Positions 30,935 to 40,565 of a stretch of DNA of 64,000 bases are shown piece after piece. Location of the stretch: contig JALGPY010000008.1 in assembly GCA_023055425.1 (NCBI GenBank), positions 12,061,501 through 12,125,500 on the forward strand, in the 5' to 3' direction. Made by a program: the position numbers and the translations under genes. Position 1 is the stretch's first letter. Every line of letters starts with the position of its first letter. This DNA is from Linanthus parryae (Eukaryota > Streptophyta > Magnoliopsida > Ericales > Polemoniaceae). The notes under the pieces were generated by a model, which had not been told where the DNA came from, did no database searches, and saw nothing but the letters and a program-made list of their open reading frames with translations.

Positions 30935-31069
30935 GCCCCGTTGGGGGGCATGGAATACGTGCTCTTGACGAGGAGGCAGATTTGGCATGGGGGAGTCTCT
31001 GACGAGGGACACGGCACGTGTGAGAGGTGCAAGGGGGCTTGTAGGAGGCGCAAGGGGGCGATATTGCAG

Positions 31070-31305
31070 GAACTCAGGGGGAATTGGAGCAACGTGCTGA
31101 GGGGTTTGTTGCAGGGACTCGGTGGGAGTCGGAACAACAAACGAATTTGTTGGAACTCAGTGGGAGTTGGAACAAAGAACAAGGGTTTCGAGTGCAGGAA
31201 CTCGGTCGTAGTTGGAGCACCAATAGGGTTCGATTGCAGGAACTAGACGGGAGTTGGAGCATCGCTTGGGGCACTCGTTGCAGGAACTTGGCGAAGTTGG
31301 AGAAC
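31070..31305 (+). repeat. TR-GAG 3' non-coding repeats, unit 4 (six units)
   Basis: Cores GCAGGAACT or GCAGGGACT occur at about 31076, 31111, 31148, 31194, 31236 and 31280, so spacing is 35-46 bases. The block ends before the polypurine tract AAGGTGGAGATT. The same six-unit block exists in units 2 and 3. Confidence 0.8.
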
Positions 31306-31415
31306 CTTGTGACGAGCGTTTCGCATACAGGTGCGAAACGTTTGGGGTTGATTATTGGAGAGAAGCACCGCTTCAGGTTCGGGTTGCTGAGATGATTCAA
31401 GACAAGGTGGAGATT

Positions 31416-31822
31416 TGTTGGTGTCTTGATTTCTTAGTAGGCAAGAAAAGGAAAAGTCAAAGAAGATGAACATTAGGAAACAAACCAATTTGGAAACTAG
31501 ATGTGAGGCGGTGGTGCATGTGGCTGGCAATACCACCGTCCCCACTCTTTCATGTGTATAAAAGTAATTCCTTTGTTCTCATAATGCATATACACACAAC
31601 ACAAGGGATAGGTGAAATCTAGTGCATAGCAACAATATTTGTTTGCTAGCGTGAGCTTTTTCAGTTTGTGTCTGAGTGGTTGTACCGGGTGCGTTTCTCC
31701 ATAATAAATTCAGGGTTATGGGTCTTGGAGGTAGCTAGCTAATCACTAGTGAACCAAATTAATACTTGTGTTCTTGTTCATCATTATTTTTATCGTTCTC
31801 AAGCTTGGTCCATATCATAACA
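31416..31822 (+). repeat. TR-GAG LTR5
   Basis: 407 bp, TGTTGG to CATAACA, core-type signature CATAATAAATTCAGGG. Shared between units 4 and 5. Confidence 0.9.
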
Positions 31823-31885
31823 AACTGGTATCAGATCCTGGTTAAGGGGATCGCCAGCTTTAACAAACTGGTATCAGAGCTTGGT
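31823..31885 (+). promoter_or_regulatory. Duplicated (not triplicated) primer-binding site, unit 5
   Basis: Only two sites, TGGTATCAGATC at 31826 and TGGTATCAGAGC at 31869. One 43-base unit has been lost, which accounts for this unit's shorter gag-to-gag period: 1854 bp against 1897 bp for the preceding unit. Confidence 0.9.
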
Positions 31886-32029
31886 TTGCGGTGTTCAAAG
31901 ATCAAGGTGGAGCTATAAGGCTAGGGTTTCACATCCGTGAAATTCATAGCTAGGGTTTCGCGATCAAGGGTGAGCACACGTTCGGGGTTACGGATCTGAA
32001 CTAGGAGTTGCAGAGAAGATGACCGGGGG

Positions 32030-32788
32030 ATGACCAAGATCGACAAGTTCACGAGGAGAAATAGCTTCAGCTTATGGCAGATCAAGGTACGTGCTTTGTT
32101 TAATTATCAATGCATGTGGTTTCCATTGGCGGAAGATAAAGAGGGGGCTTCGACAACCACCAAGGATTACAAGACGATGGAGGAAAGAGCACACTCAACG
32201 ATCATGTTGTGCTTGGCGGACGACGTGATCACAGAGGTTGCGGATCAAGAGACGGCTGAAGGACTATGGAACAAGTTGGAGAGCCTCTACAAGACGAAGT
32301 CGCTCACCAAAAAGTTGATGTTGAAGCAGCAGCTGTTTGTTCTATGCATGGGGGAAGGTACGGATCTAAGAGATCACTTGGATCGTCTTAATACTATTTT
32401 GCTTAAGTTGCGAAGCAGTAATGAGAAGATAAGTGATGAAGACGCCGCACTGATTTTGTTGGTGTCTCTACCACCGTCTTATGAGGGGTTTGTGCAGTCT
32501 GCTTGTGCTGGAAAAGAGACTCTCACGTTGGAGGAGGTGAGATCTGCTCTTCACACAAGGGACATGCGGCGCGGGGCCGCGTATAGGGAGTACGACGTTC
32601 CGGGTTCGGGCGCATTCATGGTGTCCAAAGGGGATTATGGTAAGAGAAAGAACAAGGGTTCTAACTTGCCATACGACGTCTGTGCACTGTGTAAAGATAG
32701 GGGTCACTAGAAGAGGGAGTGTCCGAAGAAGGCATCTACAGATCTGGCTGTAGATGCAGCAGCTTCGCAGATCAACTACGTCCTCTAG
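32030..32788 (+). pseudogene. TR-GAG gag, unit 5 (nonsense mutation in knuckle)
   Basis: The frame is open from 32030 to a TAG at 32708-32710 where other copies have Trp of the zinc knuckle (GHW); it stays open beyond to the family stop at 32786-32788. LFNYQ replaces LLKHQ near residue 27. Edge subtype (ACATG, KKAS). Confidence 0.85.
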
Positions 32789-33313
32789 GCCCCGTTGGGG
32801 GGCATGGAATCCGTGCTCTTAACGAGGAGGCAGATTTGGCATGGGAGAGTCTCTTACGAGGGACACGGCACGTGTGAGACGTGCAAGGGGGCGTGTAGGA
32901 GGCGCAAGGGGGCGATATTGCAGGAATTCGGTCGGAATTGGAGCAATCTCGCAAAACGTTGCAGGAATTTAGGGGGAATTGGAGCAACGTGCTGGGGGGT
33001 TTGATGTAGGGACTCGGTTGGATTCGGAACGACAAACGAATTTGTTGTAGGAACTCAGTGGGAGTTGGAACAACGAACAAGGGTTTCGATTGAAGGAACT
33101 CGGCCGTAGTTGGAGCATCAATAGGGTTCCATTGCAGGAACTAGACGGGAGTTGGAGCATCGCTGGGGGCACTCGTTGCAGGAACTTGGCGAAGTTGGAG
33201 CAACTTGTGACGAGGGTTACGCATACAGCTGCGAAACATTTGGGGTTGATTATTGGAGAGAAGCATCGCTTCAGGTTCGGGTTGCTGAGATGATTCAAGA
33301 CAAGGTGGAGTTT

Positions 33314-33366
33314 TGTTGGTGTCTTGATTTCTTAGTAGGCAAGAAAAGGAAAAGTCAAAGAAGATG
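33314..33366 (+). repeat. TR-GAG LTR6, left part
   Basis: TGTTGGTGTC... to AAGAAGATG, interrupted by the solo LTR; the last five bases, agatg, are its target duplication. Confidence 0.9.
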
Positions 33367-36300
33367 TGTAATACCCCGTAGAATTGATAAGGGTAAAATA
33401 GTAATATACAGAGCTGAATACATAATTTAATTGCGGAAAAATAAAGTCGCTTTAATTATAGTATTTTACTGAAAAGAAATACTCGCAAGATTTTAGAAGA
33501 TATTAAGTTAGTATTCGTAGGTGAAATGTGCGACGTTTTATTTATCTTTATTATTTTATCCTTCACGCGTGTACGACCACCGCGAAGTTAGTGTGTGAAA
33601 AACACTCAATCACCCTAAAACTTGGTGTGCCACCCACACCCTAGCTTTTCTCCTAATCCTTAACACCTTCAAACAAATTCATCTTCCCCAGCAAGATTTC
33701 ATCACTTTCCACCAAAAGCTTCCAACAAATCCATCTTCCCCAACAAGATTTCACCAATCTTCCGCAGAAAGCCTACTTCACCTCCCATATAAATAGCTTT
33801 GAATCTTATCACCATCATCACCGCCATCTTCACCTCCGGCCATTCACCACCGCCACCACCCTCATCACTCTCTCACCCTCTAGCCTCTGTTTTCTCCCAT
33901 TCTCTCTGCCTCACTCTCTTCTCTGTCCAAAACAGAGACCCAACGAAAGCAGCAGCAGCTAGCAGTGGCCACGCAACCACCACCATCGCCGCTGCCGCCG
34001 TCGGGAAAGAGGCCAAGAAGACCCACCATCACACCCCTGTTTCTCTACCTCATTCCTCTCTATTTCTCTCTCTGTCACCATCTCTCTGTTTCTCTCTGCC
34101 TCGACACAGCAGCAGCAGGAGCAAGCAGAAGCAGCGGCGAAGAGCCACCGCTGCCGCTGCCGCCGTCGGGAAGAGACCCGAGCGATCCCCACCAACACCT
34201 TGTTCCTGTATCTCTTGATTACTCGCTACCTCTGTTCTAACTCAATAGAAACACCAGAATAAGAAGAAATAGAGGAAGAAGCAGCTCTGAAACAGAGGAC
34301 GACCACCCACACCGTCGGCCACCATTTTTGCCGGCGAAGAGCTTCGCCGAATTGAAGCAGAGACACCCACAATCTTTTTTACCCTTCCAATCAACTCCTA
34401 GGACCTCGACTAAGCTAGTAGAAGGCTCAATCAAAGCCTAGAACCATCGGAGAAGGTCCGGTCGAGCTCCACCTCCGGCGAAAATTTCGGCGACTTGACC
34501 CGACTCAATTCTCCACCATTTCTTGCGATTCTTGGCCTACGTATGCTCTAAATATCGTCTAGATTCCATTTAAACAATCAAAATCATACCTTGAATGCTT
34601 GAATTCATGTTTAGTTCGATGAAATTGGAATTTATGTAAAAGGGGGTTAAAGTGTCTTTTCCCCAAACTGTTTATAGCATGACAACTATGTTAAGGGGGG
34701 GTAGCTGTTTGTAATTGTGAGAATGAAGTGGGTAGTATTGCATGTTAACTCAAATTCCATGTGAGTAGAATGGGGGATCCCGCTGTCTTTTGACATATTG
34801 GTGGGGTTATAAGTGTAGTTTATATAAATTTTATATTATTCGCGAAAATAAAAATAATATTTTTGGATTAAAAATATTTTCTAAAAATAATAGTTTTCGT
34901 CCCGGTTACGAAAAAGTGATTCGGGCGTCGAAATAGTGAACGAGTCATTCGTTAAAAAAATTAAACAGTGACGTTTTATTAAGATCTATATAAAGTTTGC
35001 TTTAATTACTTAGTCTTCAAATCGATTTTGTTCAATACCTGTAAATATTGGTATTAGCTAATTTATAAACGTTATAGTGTCATGTCTGAAAGGATTTTTG
35101 TTGACGTCGTAATATTCTAAACATCATTTAAATCGTTATAGCTACAATAAGTATTTTTCATAAATATAACTATTATTTCGTGTCTTCTAATATCAACAAA
35201 GTTTCTAAATAAATAATCGCTTTTCTAAAAGCATAAAAATTAATAGTTGTCTAAAAAAATAGACGCGTCGATTTATATATCGAGAAGATAACTAGAGAAA
35301 GAAGACGTTGAGTTCGGGTTAGTCTAAAATCGCTTAATAGGATTTTCTATAAGACTGGAAATACTATGTTCGGATTGTGACAATCTAGAAGCTCCGATTT
35401 GTAGGTGGTGTTTACATAGGCAAGGACTACGACTAGAACTTTCAGACGCTTCTGGACTAAGGTAAGTAAATATTCCTAGCCTAGCGTGCCTAGCTCCATA
35501 CGTGTCGACATCGATTTTATTACATGTCTCAAAATATGTTTTGTGCTATCATCGTTTTACTTGAGATTTCGTTACATTTTGAAATATATGCTTTGAGACT
35601 GTCACACGGAGAATAATAACTCCTAAAGAACGTAAAGTGGAGATAGTTGTGCGGGAGAAGTTTATTATTGTCGGGTTGACTTTTGTCACTCGGCCTGTGA
35701 ATATTGTCGTGCTGACTTCTGTCACTCGGCCTGTGTATTTTAATCCGGTCGCAACCTGCCGGATCGCTCCATGTACTCACCTCTCTGACCGCAAGAAGTC
35801 TTAGGGGGCTGTCGACAGTTAAGGTCATGGTTGCTAGTGATGGTATAGTAGTTCCTTCCCCGCATCAACTAAGTTAAAATGTGGTTTCTCTGAGACAAGG
35901 ATGTTTATGGAAAGGAAAGAAGAAATATATTGGAGATTAACACTCCCCGTTGAGATTTCAGGAAGAGAATTGAGAAGAAAAGATTTTATTCAAGTTTGTG
36001 CTCCATTCTTCAAGTTTACTCTGGTTTCCGCCTTTATAACTTTGGTGTGATCTGTTTACTCTTTTAAAGATTTATTTCCTCCTCTTACTGTTTTGAGAAT
36101 AAGACATGCCTCATCATCTGTTTACGAGCTAGGGTATTAATTTACTCAGCATTTCACAGCTGACTTTAGAAACTGCGGTTCTGTTTTCCTTCCCATCGCA
36201 GGTTTAGAAGCCAAGGGCTACGATGTAGCTGGGCACGGGACGCACTAAGAAGGATATCATCACCAATAGTAAAGTAAGCTAGTATGACTAGCGTTAGCAT

Positions 36301-36499
36301 AATGTTTTGGTAGTGACGGGAGAAAAACTTTAGAATAACATGTGATGTCTAATATGATGTAATATATATAGACTTGTGTAATGTTTAATAGTATTGTAAT
36401 ATATGGATGTGTTGCTTATGACTTCCACCAGCACTTTAGCATCGCCCTCCTGGACTTTCCGGTCCGGAACGGAGGGCTTGGGGATCACGGGGTGTTGCA
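33367..36499. mobile_element. Solo LTR of a long-LTR Gypsy (chromovirus-like) element
   Basis: 3133 bp, starting TGTAATACCCCGTAG and ending GATCACGGGGTGTTGCA, so the ends are inverted (TGTAATACCCC and GGGGTGTTGCA). It is flanked by a perfect 5-bp duplication agatg (33362-33366 and 36500-36504). It has no gag or pol and no second LTR inside. LTRs of about 3-4 kb with TGTAAyACCCC ends are known in Tekay/Del-type chromoviruses, so I infer a solo LTR left by LTR-LTR recombination. A Ser/Pro-rich ORF at 33799-34218 is CT-rich low complexity. Confidence 0.7.
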
Positions 36500-36504
36500 A
36501 GATG

Positions 36505-36858
36505 AACATTAGGAAACAAACCAATTTGGAAACAAGATATGAGGCGGTGGTGCATGTGGCTGGCAATACCACCGTCCCCACTCTCTCATGTGTATAAAAG
36601 GAATTCCTTTGTTCTCATAGTGCATACAGACACAACACATGAGATAGGTGAAAGCTAGTGCATAGCAACAATATTTGTTTGCTAGCGTGAGCTTTTTCAG
36701 TGTGTGTCTGAGTGGTTGTGCCGGGTGCGTTTCTCTCTAATAAAATCGTGGTTTTGAGTCGTGGAGGTAGCTAGCTAATCAATAGTGAACCACGTTAATA
36801 CTTGTGCTCTTGTTCATCATTATTTTTATCGTTCTCAAGCTAGGTCCAGATCATAACC
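36505..36858 (+). repeat. TR-GAG LTR6, right part, end of array
   Basis: Continues from AACATTAGG to CATAACC. It is followed by gttgt, the changed copy of target duplication gtggt, and then the D1 right flank. Edge-type (CTAATAAAATC). Confidence 0.88.
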
Positions 36859-36863
36859 GTTGT

Positions 36864-37364
36864 AGTCAAACTAATGAACCTACACTCATTAAATGCATTC
36901 CCTTTATTCACCACAAGGTTTTGATCTCTGGTTTGGGTTCTTCAATTGGGCACTAATGAACCTACAATCGAAAGTTTGAAGACTTGATAACGAGCACATG
37001 TATTTTTGAAGGGTAATCTGGGTAAAATACTATTTGCTAATAGAGAATCAAACGGAATTCTAACAAATCAAACTATAAGTAATCAATTTGAAACTTTTAA
37101 AACCACAAGTTACTAGAATGAATAACCCTCAAACCACAGGTTACTATTTTGAAATTAACCCAAGGATTTTTTATGAAATGGAGGTTAGTTTTGCTTAGAA
37201 TTATTTCATTTTTTGAATAATTTGTCATTTTAGTGAGAAAAACGGTATCTTATTGGAAATTCATAAAGATATCGTTTTACCTTGGCCCCCCCTAGAAAAA
37301 AATTATGGGTCCGTGTCTCATCCAGCAAACTTGAGCATTGGATTATTATATATATATATATATC

Positions 37365-37396
<32 letters not shown>

Positions 37397-40300
37397 ATAT
37401 TCCATTATTGCTTCAGCGTCTCCAACCATGCACACAAACTCTCATTTGAGTAGTATGTCCGTATACTAGCTCTCTATATGTATCGCAACATTTCTTCTTT
37501 CAATATCAACTACCAAACTAATTAGTTAGTACATTTCATTATACATATAGATATACATATCAATAATTTGTACAATCGCATATATGTTTCACTTCTTCGG
37601 TTATGTTACAAACTTTTTCTTCATCATCGCTTTAGGAATGGAACTATTTTACTATTTAGAATAACAAGCCAGTTGTTAGATAGGGTTCCGAGTCTCAAAG
37701 GTTAAACAATACCGTCATATGACGGAGACGCCATCTAACATTGTAGTATATCTTCTTCTGCATCTTTATATTAAATATACATATTATATGTATACCAAAA
37801 CAAAGATGTGACTTTCTATTAACCACCTAAAAATAAATATTATATCTTTCAAAAAAAATCTCAACTCAAAGAAAGAAATATATTCTCAAATCAAAGATAA
37901 GAAGCTAAAAGTTTATGCTAAAATAATTTTGATTTATATTCTTCTTCTTTTGATTGCTAGTATTATTCTTTGTCAAAGTTAGATATATTCCAATGTGATA
38001 TGTTCGATCACATTATTACTTGAGCATATTGATCAACTCCCAATTTAATAAGTTCTTCATAGACTATGATGCTCCCTTTATTTTGTGCTTTATATCTCGT
38101 TTCGTTGTTACTGCACTTTGCTGCATTTCTAGTTTCTTTGTGTTACCATTTATTAGAGAACTATAGATTGAATAACAATAAGTCAACATAAGACATGAAA
38201 CATGATCATGTTCAATTTAAACAACAAGACTCATAAACCATAGCTTTTGGGTTCTTCCGTGAAGCAAAATTTGAACGTTTGCCTAAGAAAGAAGTCAAGT
38301 TAAAAAATATAATATGTACGCAATTAAATACATATATACATATTCGAATATTCACTAGATATTTCCTCAAAAAAAATTCACTAGATAGATCCATCAAGTA
38401 TATTTAGGGATGTTAACGAGTCAAGCTGCTCACGAGAAGATCGGTGTTCGGCTCGTAAAAAGCTCGTTCGATATGAACTCGAATTTTAAATGAGCTAAGC
38501 TTGAGCTTGCGTCTTATAAACAAGTTGAACTTGAGCATAGTGATACGCGGCTCGTCAAGGCTCGCAAACTTGCTTGTTTATTGACTCGTAAATCGAGCTC
38601 GTATGCTTGTTCATTAAACAAGCTTGTAAACATAATTGTTTACACACACAAAGACACACACATATATATACATACTGCTTTACTTCTCTATTAATTTTCC
38701 CAACCCTAACAACAAGCAATTCATCTAAGCATATCCTTCATCTAAGCATATTATTTATTAACAAATTCGAGCACCAATATATTATTTATTAACAAATTCG
38801 AGCACCAATATAGTATATGTTCAAACCATAGCATCTCCAAGCATGCACTCTCAATTGAGTAGCATCTTTGCACAAGCTCCCATTGTATCTGAACATTTCT
38901 TGTTTTAATACCAACTACCAAATTAATTATTATATACATTTAATTATATATACATATAAATATATATATATATATATATATATTATGGATAATTACCTCA
39001 TACCAATTACATATGTATTTCTTTTCTTTTCTATACGTTACAAACTTTTTCTTTATCCTTGCTCTGGGACTAAAACTAATTTATTATTTAAGAAACCAAA
39101 CCGGTTTTAAGTTAGGGTTCAGAGTCTCACAAGTTAAACAGTACCGCCACATGACCGGGACTCCATATAACACTATAGTTTATCTTATTCTCCATCTGTA
39201 TATTAAATATATATATTATATGAATACTAAAAGAAAGATTCGTCATTCCATTATAAACAAAAGTATAACTAAAAGTAAATATCCTCAATCCTTATTAATA
39301 TATGATGTTCTCTTTTCATGAAAAACAAAAACTGAAAGTAAATATTCTCAACTCAAAGATAGAACATGAGATGTTAGCTAAAAATTTATGCTGGAATGAT
39401 TTTGATTGCTACTATCGAGTATATTTTTTTCAACAGACTAAAGATAGATCGTGCTAGTTTATTTAGTTAACATTTTTATGCGGACATAAACTTTCAATTA
39501 TTTGTTATCTGGCTAGCTAGTTAGTATTCTTTCTTATCTTGAGTCACAGTCCAACGAATTCGAGCATTGATATTGTACATGTTCGAACAATCTCCAACCA
39601 TGCACTCTCATTTGAATATCTTAATGGTATACACTTTCTTCGTATCTCTTTCTTTTTTTTATGAATACTCTCTTTATATCTTATCTTCCTTTAATACTTC
39701 CTCCATCCCATAATAAGGGAATCACTTTTAAATTTTGGGACGTCCCAAAATAATTTTTCCCTTTCTTTTTTATGTTTGAAATAGATACATCCTACATCGC
39801 ATAATAACATATTTCTTCTTTTAAAATTAAATACCTAACTGATTAGTTAATACATTTAATTATATAAACATATGTATATATATATGTGTGTGTGTGTATT
39901 GTATCACTAATGAATTCATACAATCATCCATATTTTTCACTTCTTATGTTTATGTTAAAACCTTTTTTGTTGTCCATGTCATAGGAGTGAAACTAATTTA
40001 CTATTTGAAAAAACAAGTCGATTGTTAATGAAGGTTCTAAAACTCACAAGTTAAACAGTACCACCACGTGACGGAGACACCATCTAACGCTATCATATAT
40101 CTTCCTCTTCATCTTTATATTAAATATACATCTTATATGTATACAAAAAGAAAGATGCAATTTTCCATTACACACCTAAAAGTAGATATGTTCAAAGCAA
40201 AGATAAAAGTTTAAAGTTTATGCAAAAATGATTTTGATGGCTAGTATTCCTCTTTTGATTGCCAGTATTATTCTTTGTCAAAGTTAAACATATTCCAATG

Positions 40301-40565
40301 CGATATATTCGATCACATTATTGCTTGGGCATATTGATTCACTTTAATTTTAATAAATTCTTCATGTATGATGCTCCCTTTATTTTGTGCTTTGTATCTT
40401 GTTTCAATGTTACTGCACAGTCCTGCAAATTTAGTCTCCCTTTGCATGTTTTCTTCTTACAATACTCCCTCCGTCTCATAATAAGTGAAACACTATTCTA
40501 TTTTGGGACGTCTCGAAATAATTGTCCACTTTAAGTTTTATATTTGAAAGCATATAAACGGCCAA
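36864..40565. other. Non-coding duplicated flank (D1) with unclassified diverged repeats
   Basis: AT-rich, no gene. It matches 49644-58190 once the Copia at 50891-55773 is removed. Related modules recur inside it: the CAAGTTAAACAGTACC block near 37705, 39130 and 40050, and the CCAACCATGCAC block near 37423, 38836 and 39593. At 38111-38120 lies the empty insertion site (CACTT once) of the D2 Copia. (TA)n/(TG)n tracts are at 37350-37396 and 38960-38983. A 31-bp direct repeat (ATTATTTATTAACAAATTCG...) at 38749-38810 is single in D2. Confidence 0.6.
38405..38645. mobile_element. Fragment of a hAT-like MITE with GAGCTCG motifs
   Basis: Begins TAGGGATGTTAACGAGTCAA and is filled with GCTCG/CGAGC motifs, as in plant hAT miniature elements. 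I cannot find the inverted right end or a target duplication. The D2 copy is at about 56062-56285. Confidence 0.35.

Larger units (their letters stand above)
8538..36858 (+). mobile_element. Tandem array of gag-only Copia elements (TR-GAG), 6 LTRs and 5 internal units
   Basis: LTRs of about 407 bp start at 8538, 10478, 27622, 29518, 31416 and 33314, and neighbouring internal units share the LTR between them. Internal units after removing nested insertions are 1533, 1492, 1490, 1491 and 1491 bp. Each has a primer-binding-site cluster, one gag ORF of 252 codons ending right after the zinc knuckle, about 480 bp of non-coding DNA with roughly 42-bp repeats, and a purine tract (AAGGTGGAGATT). Protease, integrase and RT are absent. 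The whole array is bounded by a 5-bp target duplication: gtggt at 8533-8537 and gttgt (one change) at 36859-36863. It therefore sits as one insertion that later became a multimer. Confidence 0.9.
6414..40565. repeat. Segmental duplication copy D1
   Basis: The flanks of the TR-GAG array here match those of the single TR-GAG at 47305-49638 almost base for base: 6414-6680 with 45602-45870, 7248-8537 with 45868-47304, and 36859-40565 with 49639-58190. Known insertions account for the length difference. Confidence 0.85.

Noticed and set aside
33799..34434. Ser/Pro/His-rich plus and minus ORFs
   Set aside because: Low-complexity CT-rich and CAC-rich leader inside the solo LTR; no recognisable protein.
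39697..39820. Complete Stowaway-type MITE (CTTCCTCCATCCCATAATAA)
   Set aside because: The start resembles such ends and a second similar motif follows, but I could not define a convincing inverted right end or TA duplication, so it is only mentioned in the flank entry.
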